Below are positions 48,490 to 56,455 of a stretch of DNA of 56,455 nt, one piece after another. A program made the position numbers and the translations under genes. Location: NCBI GenBank assembly GCA_947258495.1, contig CAMYIN010000023.1:1-56455 (forward strand), written 5' to 3'. The notes beneath the pieces were generated by a model. The model was not told the origin of the DNA and made no database searches. It was given only the letters and a program-made list of their open reading frames with translations. Within the stretch, counting starts at the first letter, position 1. Each line of letters starts with the position of its first letter. This DNA comes from an uncultured Gammaproteobacteria bacterium. Its GTDB lineage: Bacteria > Pseudomonadota > Gammaproteobacteria > Arenicellales > JAANXG01.

Positions 48490-49737
48490 CTACAGGAGTA
48501 TCCCTACGACAGCGCCGGTGCAGCTGGTGGCCAAGGTGCCGGCAAGAATACTCTTCAGGCCCAGCGCCAGTATTTCGTCGCGACGCCCCGGGACCAGCGT
48601 CGTCAATCCGCCGATCATGATGCCGAGGCTGCCGAAGTTGGCAAATCCACACAGGGCGTAACTGATGATCAGCCGGCTGCGCTCGCTCAAGGCATCGGCA
48701 GGCAGATCGGCAAGACGCAGATACGCCAGGAATTCGTTCAAAACGGTCTTCGTGCCCATGAGGGACCCGGTGACGGAGGCTTCCCGCCACGGGATCCCCA
48801 TCAGCCAGGTGATCGGTGCCAGGACATAGCCGAGCAGACGTTCCAGCGTGACCGGTTCGCCGTTCATGTCCGGCAACGCGCTCAACACTGCGTTGACGAG
48901 ATGCACCATCGCCACAAACACGATCAGCATGGCGACGATATTCAAGAACAGCGTCAACCCGCTTTGCGTTCCCCGAGTAAGGGCGTCCATGCTGCTCGTG
49001 GCCTCCGACTCGATGCGGTACTCAGCGTCGGTCGCGGCGCCGTCATCGGGGACCATGAGCCTGGCGATGGTGATCGCCGCCGGCGCGCTGATGATGGAGG
49101 CAACCAGCAGGTGAGCGACTGCATCGGGAATGACGCCTCGAAGGAACGTTGCGTAAAGGACCAGGACGGTGCCGGCGATCGTCGCCATACCTGCACACAT
49201 CAGTGTGAACAGCTCGCTGCGGGATAGTCGTTCGAGATACGGACGAATGAACAAAGGTGCCTCCACCATACCTACGAACACGTTGGCGGCGGTTCCCAGA
49301 CCCACGGCTCCGCCTATGCCGAAGACCTTTCTCAGCATCGCAGAAAACGCCCGCACAATCAGCGGCAGGATCCGCCAGTAGGTCATCAACGCCGTCAACG
49401 CGCTGATGACGATTACCAGCGGCAGTGCGCGGAACGCCAGCACGAAACTGGATCCGACCCGGGTCTCTTCGAAAGGCAGGGGCGCACCGCCGAGGTATCC
49501 GAATACGAATGAGGTACCCGCATCGCTCGCGCCCTGCAGCGTCAGGACGAAGTCGTTGAGCGCCCGGAACACACCCTGGACGCCGGGAAGCTTCAGCAAC
49601 ACGACGGCCATGGCCAGTTGGACCCCGGCGCCTGTGACGGCGACCTTCCACAGGTTCGTACGTCTGCGCTCGCTCAGTAACCACGCCAACGCCATGAGCA
49701 CCAGTAATCCGAAGGCGCTTTGCAGGTTGTCGATCAA
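48490..49737 (-). CDS. Concentrative nucleoside transporter (NupC family)
   Basis: This is a 415-residue polytopic inner-membrane protein of the CNT family. An N-terminal membrane segment (SAFGLLVLMALAWLL) is followed by the gate domain and the conserved GTAANVFVGMVEAPLFIRPYL. SGMATIAG-like (CAGMATIAGTVLVLY) and YALCGFANFGSLGIMIGGL near the C-terminus are also family signatures. CNTs import nucleosides with protons or sodium. The apparent start is TTG. The frame continues upstream without a better start, so the first residues are uncertain. The HIT gene is convergent downstream and a membrane spermidine-synthase-like gene ends 106 bp upstream. Confidence 0.92.
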   Translation of the reverse strand: MIDNLQSAFGLLVLMALAWLLSERRRTNLWKVAVTGAGVQLAMAVVLLKLPGVQGVFRALNDFVLTLQGASDAGTSFVFGYLGGAPLPFEETRVGSSFVLAFRALPLVIVISALTALMTYWRILPLIVRAFSAMLRKVFGIGGAVGLGTAANVFVGMVEAPLFIRPYLERLSRSELFTLMCAGMATIAGTVLVLYATFLRGVIPDAVAHLLVASIISAPAAITIARLMVPDDGAATDAEYRIESEATSSMDALTRGTQSGLTLFLNIVAMLIVFVAMVHLVNAVLSALPDMNGEPVTLERLLGYVLAPITWLMGIPWREASVTGSLMGTKTVLNEFLAYLRLADLPADALSERSRLIISYALCGFANFGSLGIMIGGLTTLVPGRRDEILALGLKSILAGTLATSCTGAVVGILL

Positions 49738-49843
49738 TGGGAAATACGCCTTGCGTATCGCGGTCGAAACAACGACCCATTCGATACATTATCCCATCGC
49801 GGTGTATGCCGGTCCATGTAGGTTGGCGCTTCAGAACCTGAGG

Positions 49844-52327
49844 TCACAACCCCTGACCCATTGCAGAGGCGCGCGGGAACGTCAGTGCGGCGGAGATGTA
49901 CAAGACGACCGCCAGCAGCACTACGACGACAAAGCCGAAGTGAATGGCGCACAAGGTCGCGAGCACCGCGCTGATCACGGAGGAACAGCCGTTGATCCCC
50001 CAGGCCCAGGGCACCAGGTGTTGCGCCGTCGCGCCCAAACGCGCCAGCGCGAGTGGAAACGGCATGCCCATGCAGTAAGCCAGGGGCGCTATGAGCGCTA
50101 CCGAGACAACGGCCTTCGATAGCGTGGGCTGGGCCACCAGCTTCGCGAACAAGGGATCAAGGATCCAGGTGTACAGGGTCGCGAAGACGACGATGCCGGA
50201 AACCGCGAACGCCGCCGTGCGGCGGTGGCGGCCGCTTTCTATCGCCCGCTCGGTAGCCGCGCTGCCGAGACCGGCAAAAACCAGAAACGCGCTCAAGGTT
50301 ACGGCGATGGCGTAGACGGGGTGGTGGAGAAACAACAGAAACTTCTGGATAAATCCGATCTCCACGAACAGGAAGGCGATACCTATGGCAAAGAAATACC
50401 AGAGCACACGGGTACGCCCATAGCGTCGTTGGACCATCGCGCCGGGTGGGGGTCCTTTTAGAGAGAACAACGGCAGCAGGATCAATACCAGGCTCGCGAT
50501 CAGGGCCTTGAGCAGGGTCGCCACCAGGATCAGGTAGCCCAGTTCCAGCAACGGCATGCCACCCCTGCCGCGCAGGGCCACGATCTCCGGGAACACGCGC
50601 CATTTGAAAAAATGGGAGAAATAGGGCCGGTCGTCGGTCGCCGGACGAACGTTGTACTTGTACTGGTCCAGAAACTCGTGGCTTCTCGGCCCCAGCAAGC
50701 TCGTTGCGGCCTGATAGAAGTAGGGTTGCCGCAACAGATTGAACCGGTTCGCCTCCGACTCGTTGATTGACGGATACCAGGCAAGATCAAAGGCGCGATC
50801 GGCGGCGAAACGCTTCAACGCGGACTTATCGGCATTGTTGAGCACGCCATTTTTCATCAGCAGGGTGCTGGTCTGCCAGCTGCGGATGAGGGCCAGCTGA
50901 AGACCCGGATCGTCGGCGTTTTCCCGCCGCAGGGCCTCGACGGCGGTGGCGAACAGCTTCAATGTATCCCGCGGCGGCAGTTTGATCCAACGGGTGATCG
51001 CAAGATAGCCGCCGGGCCGCAGACGCTTATAGTAGGTGCGCAGCGCCTCGACGGTATACAAATAGGTTTCATTGAGCGCGTAGAGGCCCGCGGACGATGC
51101 CGCAAAGGAATCCAGCAGCGCCAATTGAATAAGGTCGTAGCTGTGCTGGTCTCGGGATACGAAGCCGCGCGCCTCGGAAACGTGGACCGTGACGCCGGTC
51201 CGATCCAGGAGATGGCGGCTAAAGTCGCCGTACCGGTCACGCACAATGTCAACGATCTGCGGATTCACTTCCACTGCGGTCACGTGGGATGCGCCATGGT
51301 GGAGCGCCTGCTGGACGTCCTCCCCGCCGCCGGCGCCGAGGATGAGCACGCGAGCGGATGAGAGCAGATGGTAGGGCAGCGCGGACGTAACCGAATCGAG
51401 ATAACGAAATGCCGCCGGGTCGCCGGAGTCCTTGGTAATCACCGTCATGTTGTCGGCGTCGGTGAAGACGGCGACCTGGCGCGGAGGCTCGTCGGTCGCT
51501 CTGAGACTCAAACCGGGTGCGTGCCGTAACGGCACCCGGGCGCTCTCGACCACGCTGAGATAGCCCAGGGGACTCGAGTGCTCCGACACGACCTCGGCCC
51601 CGGCAACGCGCAGGGTCTGGGGTAAGCCTTTATACGGCGAAATCGCCAATTCCAGCTCGTCCATGCCGAGAATCAGCACCACGGCCGCAACGGCGGCTGC
51701 GGCGGCGACCCTTCCGCGCGTCTGCAACGACAGTTCCCAGGCGGCGATCCCGACACAGGCGAAAGCGAGCGCGCCGAGCAGCATCAGCGCCGGCGCCGGA
51801 AATGCTACGAACAGCAGGCTCACAATCGACACGCTGCCCATCCCCGCACCCACCAGATCGAAGGCGTAGATGCGCTGAACACGATCGCGAAAGCGCATCA
51901 GCGACAAGGCCACGGCGTTGGCGATAAAAAAGAACGGGACCGCCAGCAACAGATATATCGCGGCCAGGCGCAGAAGCTGCCCCGGATCCCAGAGCACCTC
52001 CTCGGCGTTGAAGTCGATGCGCTGCGCGGCGTGGAAACAGATCACCAGGGAGACCGCAAACAACGCCGCGTTGACAATGAAGCTCAAAGCGTAGCGTTGC
52101 AACAGACGGTGTTGCGCGATGGTCAAAAAACTGCCGCTGACGCCGTAACCCAGCAGTGCGAGGCTGATGATCATGTACGCGAAGTGATGCCACTGCACGA
52201 TCGACAGCAACCGCATGAGCAGGACCTCGTAGGCAAGGGCTATTGCAGACAGCAGCGTCACGGACAGCAGCGGCGGGCGCGCCGCCGTATCCGCGTCATC
52301 ACGCACCGAGGGCGGCTGGAGCTTCAA
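49844..52327 (-). CDS. Polytopic membrane protein with spermidine-synthase-like domain
   Basis: This is an 827-residue protein in three parts. The first is a membrane block of about six helices (about 20-225). The second is a soluble Rossmann-fold region like spermidine synthase (about 240-600; RVLILGAGGGEDVQQALHHGASHVTAVEVNPQIVDIV, and ARGFVSRDQHSYDLIQLALLDSF). The third is a second block of about six helices (about 610-820). Fused proteins of this kind are frequent in proteobacteria. Because polyamine-binding residues are not conserved in most, the reaction is unknown. SAM-type binding is inferred from the GAGGG loop. The TTG start overlaps the stop of the upstream methyltransferase gene (TTGA), which suggests that the two proteins work together. 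Confidence 0.85.
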   Translation of the reverse strand: MKLQPPSVRDDADTAARPPLLSVTLLSAIALAYEVLLMRLLSIVQWHHFAYMIISLALLGYGVSGSFLTIAQHRLLQRYALSFIVNAALFAVSLVICFHAAQRIDFNAEEVLWDPGQLLRLAAIYLLLAVPFFFIANAVALSLMRFRDRVQRIYAFDLVGAGMGSVSIVSLLFVAFPAPALMLLGALAFACVGIAAWELSLQTRGRVAAAAAVAAVVLILGMDELELAISPYKGLPQTLRVAGAEVVSEHSSPLGYLSVVESARVPLRHAPGLSLRATDEPPRQVAVFTDADNMTVITKDSGDPAAFRYLDSVTSALPYHLLSSARVLILGAGGGEDVQQALHHGASHVTAVEVNPQIVDIVRDRYGDFSRHLLDRTGVTVHVSEARGFVSRDQHSYDLIQLALLDSFAASSAGLYALNETYLYTVEALRTYYKRLRPGGYLAITRWIKLPPRDTLKLFATAVEALRRENADDPGLQLALIRSWQTSTLLMKNGVLNNADKSALKRFAADRAFDLAWYPSINESEANRFNLLRQPYFYQAATSLLGPRSHEFLDQYKYNVRPATDDRPYFSHFFKWRVFPEIVALRGRGGMPLLELGYLILVATLLKALIASLVLILLPLFSLKGPPPGAMVQRRYGRTRVLWYFFAIGIAFLFVEIGFIQKFLLFLHHPVYAIAVTLSAFLVFAGLGSAATERAIESGRHRRTAAFAVSGIVVFATLYTWILDPLFAKLVAQPTLSKAVVSVALIAPLAYCMGMPFPLALARLGATAQHLVPWAWGINGCSSVISAVLATLCAIHFGFVVVVLLAVVLYISAALTFPRASAMGQGL

Positions 52328-53061
52328 TGGCCACCGGTCAGGGGAACGAAGCGTACCGGCAGCAATTGCTTCGTGGTCACCGACCCGGTTTCGTCCTTCA
52401 CCACCAACAACAGTTCCTGCACCAGAAATCGCGTACCGACGGGAATGATCATTCGTCCGCCGTTTCTGAGTTGCGCGATCAGCGGCGGCGGCACGTGACT
52501 GGCCGCGGCGGTGACCACGATGGCGTCAAAGGGGTCGTGTTCCTCCCAACCGTAGTAACCGTCGCCATGCCGTACGACGACGTTGTCGTAGCCCAGGCGC
52601 TGCAGACGCGCCGCCGCCTGCGCCGCCAGCGGTTCGATGATCTCGATGGAATAGACCTCGGCGACGAGCTCCGCGAGCACCGCGGCCTGGTACCCCGACC
52701 CGGTGCCGACCTCCAGGACACGATCACCCGGACGCACGTTCAGAAGATCCGTCATCACCGCGACAATATAGGGTTGGGAAATGGTCTGTCCGTGACCGAT
52801 GGGCAGAGGGCGGTTGGCGTAAGCGAGACGACGCATGTCCGGGGTGACGAACTCGTGCCGGGGAACGCTTGCCATCGCATCCATTACCCTGGGATCCGCC
52901 GCTTCCTTATCGATATGAATCGCGGTATCGACGTAATCCGCGCGGATCTCCTCCAGCATACGCGCCCGCTGCCGCTGGTACGGATCGTCTGCCGCAACCG
53001 CGAAGGCGGCGACTCCCGCCAACAGCGGCAGCAGGGACAACCCGCGTCTAGCGCCACGCAT
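52324..53061 (-). CDS. pcm: Exported protein-L-isoaspartate O-methyltransferase
   Basis: This is a 245-residue PCMT with a signal-peptide-like N-terminus (MRGARRGLSLLPLLAGVAAFAVA, cleavage near residue 23). The catalytic core is complete: RHEFVTPDMRRLAYANRPLPIGHGQTISQP, VLEVGTGSGYQAAVLAELV and FDAIVVTAAASHVPPPL. PCMT repairs isoaspartyl residues using SAM. Exported versions occur in many gram-negatives, although SAM is cytoplasmic, so how the periplasmic form works is unclear. A GTG at 53115 is in frame upstream and would alter the N-terminus. The stop overlaps the TTG start of the membrane synthase-like gene. The ATG at 53061 has no strong ribosome binding site. Confidence 0.88.
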   Translation of the reverse strand: MRGARRGLSLLPLLAGVAAFAVAADDPYQRQRARMLEEIRADYVDTAIHIDKEAADPRVMDAMASVPRHEFVTPDMRRLAYANRPLPIGHGQTISQPYIVAVMTDLLNVRPGDRVLEVGTGSGYQAAVLAELVAEVYSIEIIEPLAAQAAARLQRLGYDNVVVRHGDGYYGWEEHDPFDAIVVTAAASHVPPPLIAQLRNGGRMIIPVGTRFLVQELLLVVKDETGSVTTKQLLPVRFVPLTGGH

Positions 53062-53146
53062 GGGCCGCTCGTAAAGATGCGCCGTTGCCGCCGCTGCGAG
53101 CAGCGAGCGGAACACAGTTCAAACAGGCGAGCGGCTCTTGTGTCAT
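53048..53146 (-). CDS. Possible 32-aa leader peptide overlapping the pcm start
   Basis: An ATG at 53146 has a strong GGAGGAAGA ribosome binding site and opens a 32-codon frame that ends inside the pcm gene, past its ATG at 53061. The peptide contains two Cys (CLNC) and Ala/Ser/Gly-rich sequence. The main gene lacks a good ribosome binding site, so translation of this frame could carry ribosomes to it. It could equally be chance. No family is recognised. Confidence 0.3.
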   Translation of the reverse strand: MTQEPLACLNCVPLAARSGGNGASLRAAHAWR

Positions 53147-53575
53147 GTTCTTCCTCCGCCGGCGCGCTCGGCGCCCATGAATCAAAGTCTCCCGCGGTTC
53201 CGGTTTAGCCTTCGACAAAACGATGACCGCCTCCACCGTTCGCGCTTGCGATCCGGAAACACCGCCGCTCCGCGGCCCGAGCCGCCACCGTTCCAGCGTC
53301 CTGCACATCGGATCCTCGATTTCGCAAACACGCGGCGACAACGGTTCCACGCTGACGATAGCCGTAGTTCCCAAGGCATGCATCCTGCGGATCGACGATA
53401 ACAACCGACCGCTCGAGTACAACATGGACGTACGCAGAAGTTTTCCGCGGCCGGCATCCGCTGCAACATGTTATCAGATCGCGGAGCGGACGCCCCAGCC
53501 GGCTGCAGGCGCGGAGGCCGCCGGTTCGGCCTCCCGGTTTTTCCACGCACCACGATTCGGTAGTAAGCTTACGCC
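53147..53575. other. 429-bp gap between pcm and namZ with no gene seen
   Basis: Frames on both strands are open but Arg/Ser-rich, with no recognisable family and no ribosome binding site. They look like high-GC open frames. Divergent promoters for pcm and namZ should lie here. I find no convincing pair of -35/-10 boxes and no RNA gene. Confidence 0.4.
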
Positions 53576-54748
53576 ATGCAGACGGGACTGGAGCGCCTCC
53601 TGGAGAAACCGAATCGCTGGCTGCGAAACGCGCGTGTCGGTCTGGTCGCCAATCCAACAAGCGTGGACCGCCGCCTGGCGCATGCGGTGGATCTGCTCAA
53701 CGAATGCGAAGGCGTCGATTTGCGTCTGCTCTTCGGGCCGGAACACGGAATTCGCGGATCCGCCCAGGACATGATCGGGGTAAGCGATGCTCGCGACGCA
53801 CGCACCGGGCTGCCGGAGATCAGTCTTTACGGCGAAAGCGCCGACGCGCTGTCCCCTACCGTTCAACACCTTTCTGCAATCGACATCCTCATCTTCGACA
53901 TTCAGGACGTCGGCGCTCGGTACTACACCTACACCGCAACCATGGCGCTCTGTATGCGCGCTGCGAAATCGGCCGCAGTCAAAGTAGTGGTGCTCGACCG
54001 GCCCAATCCCATCGGCGGAGTGCAGATCGAAGGAGGAGGCATCGATGCGGGGCTCGAAAGCTTTTGCGGCCTGTATCCGATTCCGCAGCGCCACGCCATG
54101 ACCGTGGGCGAGCTGGCTTACTTGTACAACGACAGCTTCGGAATTGGGTGCGAACTGGAGGTCGTCGAATGCCGTGGCTGGCGTCGCAGCGATTACTACG
54201 ACGCGTGCGGTATCCCGTGGGTCATGCCGTCACCGAACATGCCGACGCTCGATACCGCCTTCGTATATCCCGGCATGTGTCTGTTGGAGGCAACGAATCT
54301 CTCGGAGGGACGCGGAACGACGCGTCCCTTCGAACTGTTCGGGGCGCCTTTCGTGGACGCGCACGCTCTGGCCGACCGACTGAGGCGGTTCGATCTTTCC
54401 GGCGTGCAGTTCCGACCGTGCGCCATTGAACCCGCGTTCCACAAATTCGCTGGCCGGCGCTGCGGTGCGTTGCAGCTGCACGTCGAAGATCGGCGCGCCT
54501 TCCATGCCTTTCGCACCGGCATCGCCGTGCTGGTCGCGGTGAAATCGCTCTGGCCCGAAGCATTCGCCTGGCGTACGGAAGTCTACGAGTTTCGCGACGA
54601 CGTGCCCGCCATCGATTTATTGACGGGGTCGGCCGCGGTGAGAAGGGCTATCGACGAGGGCCGGGACCTCGACTGCGTCATGCGCCTCGCCTGCACCGGC
54701 ATCGACACCTACACGGCGGCCCGCGGTCGAACTCTGCTTTACGAGTGA
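53576..54748 (+). CDS. namZ: Exo-beta-N-acetylmuramidase NamZ-like protein (DUF1343)
   Basis: This is a 390-residue DUF1343-family protein. The two-domain layout with RVGLVANPTSV, LFGPEHGIRGSAQ, IDILIFDIQDVGARYYTYTATM and LDRPNPIGG (about 140-148), and the C-terminal segment CVMRLACTGIDTYTAARG, agree with NamZ. The first characterised NamZ releases MurNAc from the non-reducing end of peptidoglycan fragments. No signal peptide is visible, so the protein would be cytoplasmic or need another export route. That differs from secreted NamZ enzymes. The ATG at 53576 has no strong ribosome binding site but fits the homologous start. It stands alone between pcm and the diguanylate cyclase. Confidence 0.87.
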   Translation: MQTGLERLLEKPNRWLRNARVGLVANPTSVDRRLAHAVDLLNECEGVDLRLLFGPEHGIRGSAQDMIGVSDARDARTGLPEISLYGESADALSPTVQHLSAIDILIFDIQDVGARYYTYTATMALCMRAAKSAAVKVVVLDRPNPIGGVQIEGGGIDAGLESFCGLYPIPQRHAMTVGELAYLYNDSFGIGCELEVVECRGWRRSDYYDACGIPWVMPSPNMPTLDTAFVYPGMCLLEATNLSEGRGTTRPFELFGAPFVDAHALADRLRRFDLSGVQFRPCAIEPAFHKFAGRRCGALQLHVEDRRAFHAFRTGIAVLVAVKSLWPEAFAWRTEVYEFRDDVPAIDLLTGSAAVRRAIDEGRDLDCVMRLACTGIDTYTAARGRTLLYE

Positions 54749-54923
54749 ACCCGGATCAATGACGGAATCGGCGATCGCAAAACGGCACAGCCGCATCGAC
54801 GTCAACCGAGCGGTAATCCGGCGCCAAGCTACACGGAAAACCCGCTGACCGCTATTGGGTTCCTCCGCCGCACCCCACTCTCGCTGCGGAACACGTGCGT
54901 CCCCGCTCTGCTATGATCAGTAG

Positions 54924-55832
54924 ATGGGTCACGGCGGTAAAAACGGCGCCCGCAAGGGCAAAATAACCCTGCAGATGTTCGACTCGGCATTACCATTCAT
55001 CGATGTCCTTCCGTATCCGGTATTTCGCATCGATGAAAATTATCGTGTGCGCTACGCCAATCAGTCGGCGCGGGCGGTTTACGGCGAGGGCCACGACACC
55101 TGTCACCGCCTTACCCACGGTTACGAAAAGCCCTGTCACAACGTCGGAGAGCCCTGCCCCAAGATCGAGGCCGACCAGAGCGGGCTCCCCGCATTCGTCA
55201 CGCACTCTCACACCACCGAACACGGCAATCAACTTTTCGCGGTATTGGCCACACCCATGGAAGACGGCGACGTCGTGGAGTTTCATATCGAACTCACGGA
55301 CAGCGTATGCCGCGACGTCTTGACGCAAATGTACGCCAGACCGTTCTTCGAACAGCTGGTGCAGCGGGAGCTCGCGCTGCTCGAGCGCATGAGATTGTCC
55401 TACGCGTTGATCTTCTTCGATCTGGATCGTTTCAAACGGATCAATGACGACAACGGCCACAAAGCCGGCGACGCCGCCCTGCGCGCAGTGGGTCGTATCG
55501 TCCAACATACTTTGCGGGACAGCGATCTTGCCGGCCGCTGGGGCGGAGAGGAGTTCTGCATCTTTCTGCCGGGATCCGATTCCAAAAAGGCCTTGCAGGT
55601 GGCCGAGCGGTTGCGTATGGCGATTCGAAACATCCGCCTCGAGCAACCCTGGACGGACCTCCGAATTACTGCGAGTCTCGGGATTTACGCAAGCGCGGAC
55701 AGTTTCGACTTCGAGCGCGCGATTCGCGGCGCCGATATCGCGATGTATTCGGCGAAGGAGAACGGGCGTGACCGTATCGAAACCGCGAACGTGGAAAACG
55801 CGACTGCGGCCGTTCGAAGAATCCCTAGTTGA
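54924..55832 (+). CDS. Diguanylate cyclase with PAS-like, Cys-containing sensor
   Basis: This is a 302-residue signalling enzyme. Residues about 18-125 form a PAS-type fold with a Cys/His segment (C60-H61, C71-H72, C78 in a HGYEKPC...EPCP setting) that may bind a metal or act as a redox site. Residues about 130-290 form a GGEEF domain with GGEEF at 207-211, metal-binding Asp in FFDLDRF and an I-site RxxD at 198-201, five residues before GGEEF. It should therefore make c-di-GMP from GTP with product inhibition. A TATGAT -10-like box at 54912-54917 would put the transcript start at about the ATG, so a leaderless transcript is possible. It is 100 bp upstream of a multihaem cytochrome gene. Confidence 0.92.
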   Translation: MGHGGKNGARKGKITLQMFDSALPFIDVLPYPVFRIDENYRVRYANQSARAVYGEGHDTCHRLTHGYEKPCHNVGEPCPKIEADQSGLPAFVTHSHTTEHGNQLFAVLATPMEDGDVVEFHIELTDSVCRDVLTQMYARPFFEQLVQRELALLERMRLSYALIFFDLDRFKRINDDNGHKAGDAALRAVGRIVQHTLRDSDLAGRWGGEEFCIFLPGSDSKKALQVAERLRMAIRNIRLEQPWTDLRITASLGIYASADSFDFERAIRGADIAMYSAKENGRDRIETANVENATAAVRRIPS

Positions 55833-55932
55833 CGCCAAAGATCGTGTATTGCGGACCTGGCACAAATGGAAGACCGATGGTCCGGCGCAGAATGCGATCT
55901 GAGAATTCTCCAAGCGAGGGTGTTGCCATTCG

Positions 55933-56455
55933 ATGAAATTGACTAATGCGATAGGTTTGATCGCCGCGCACTTGGCCGGCATGTATCTGGGAGCGCAAGA
56001 GGTGCGCGCGGAATACGGCGATGTCGTGATGGCGAAATTAAGCGCGGAACGCGGTGTCGCGCCCGTGGTTTTTTCCCACGCCAAACACCGCGGTGGATAT
56101 CGTTGTAATGTTTGCCACGGGGAGCTGGAATTCGTGATGCAGACGGGCGGCACTCAAATCGACATGGAGATGATCGACAACGGCCGCTTCTGCGGCGCGT
56201 GCCACAACGGAAGGATCGCCTGGGGAGCAAAGGAATGTCAACGCTGTCATACGGGCCAGACGCCGCAGGTCGATGTTAAGGCGAAGAGAACGAAACCAGG
56301 AGGGGTGAACTGGGTAGAGTCTCTGCAGCGGGGAAAAATCAAGCCTCGCGCCAACCTGGACGGATCCGTGCAATACATTCGATACGATCGGGATATCGTT
56401 ATGCCTGCAAAGGATACCGGTCTGAACGACGTCTTGTTCTCACATGCGATCCATA
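55933..56455 (+). CDS. Multihaem c-type cytochrome (c3/c7-like), partial at window edge
   Basis: This gene runs off the right edge: 174 codons are visible without a stop. A signal peptide (MKLTNAIGLIAAHLAGMYLG, cleavage near residue 26) precedes a cytochrome with CNVCH (58-62), CGACH (87-91) and CQRCH (102-106). Additional haem-ligand His are supplied by FSHAKH (47-52), and a repeat of that motif, FSHAIH, occurs at the very end of the window. The order FSHxxH, CxxCH, a GxFCGxCHNG segment and CxxCH is that of the triheme c7-type domain. It should be periplasmic and act in electron transfer. The upstream diguanylate cyclase may be its transcriptional partner. Confidence 0.85.
   Translation, partial: MKLTNAIGLIAAHLAGMYLGAQEVRAEYGDVVMAKLSAERGVAPVVFSHAKHRGGYRCNVCHGELEFVMQTGGTQIDMEMIDNGRFCGACHNGRIAWGAKECQRCHTGQTPQVDVKAKRTKPGGVNWVESLQRGKIKPRANLDGSVQYIRYDRDIVMPAKDTGLNDVLFSHAIH

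Overview
The window is a high-GC chromosomal segment from a bacterium, most likely a heterotrophic gammaproteobacterium. That placement is an inference from gene content: DUF2889 and DUF1289 proteins, a NupC-type transporter, LiuC/LiuE, AcuI, a LapA-type retention module and a GGEEF protein. I see no rRNA, tRNA, CRISPR array, transposase or phage gene. The right edge cuts through a multihaem cytochrome gene.

Layout. 1-2.7 kb: a short unknown gene, a secreted metallo-beta-lactamase-fold protein with an eroded metal motif, and a CDGSH iron-sulfur protein. 2.8-12.3 kb: a signalling block on the minus strand, with a hybrid histidine kinase (two receivers and an HPt), a lone receiver, a receiver-adenylate cyclase, and a large SAM-cyclase-ATPase-TPR protein. 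12.6-20.6 kb: a SPOR protein, then acyl-CoA genes including the last two steps of leucine breakdown (LiuC, HMG-CoA lyase), two acyl-CoA synthetases, a thioesterase, an ECHDC3-like crotonase and a MaoC hydratase. 20.7-24.3 kb: a DUF2889 gene, a MITE-like repeat, an HDAC-family amidohydrolase, an atypical LuxR regulator, a stand-alone retention-module gene and a wrecked carboxymuconolactone decarboxylase gene. 24.3-39.7 kb: mixed metabolism, with SDR enzymes, ETF-ubiquinone oxidoreductase, two MetY-like sulfhydrylases, 3-hydroxybutyrate dehydrogenase, a universal stress protein, a hydroxyacid dehydrogenase, a second MITE-like copy, a four-gene minus-strand run (thioesterase, HAD dehalogenase, hydrolase, EamA transporter), a DsbA-like isomerase and a 33-residue membrane peptide. 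39.8-47.5 kb: one minus-strand run acuI-aacS-CoA transferase-etfB-etfA-acyl-CoA dehydrogenase. 48-56.5 kb: HIT protein, nucleoside transporter, a membrane spermidine-synthase-like protein coupled to an exported isoaspartyl methyltransferase, NamZ, a diguanylate cyclase and the partial cytochrome.

How the genes fit together. Much of the window converges on acyl-CoA and acetoacetate metabolism. HMG-CoA lyase releases acetoacetate and acetyl-CoA, 3-hydroxybutyrate dehydrogenase interconverts acetoacetate and 3-hydroxybutyrate, and acetoacetyl-CoA synthetase reactivates acetoacetate. Acyl-CoA dehydrogenase passes electrons to EtfAB, and the ETF-quinone oxidoreductase passes them to the respiratory chain. 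The most unusual items are the two MITE-like repeats, whose ends coincide with TAG stop codons of flanking genes, the unlisted small membrane peptide, the decarboxylase relic with a visible 7-bp duplication, the LuxR regulator with His at the phosphoacceptor position beside a lone retention module, and a hairpin-rich intergenic segment near 47.8 kb.
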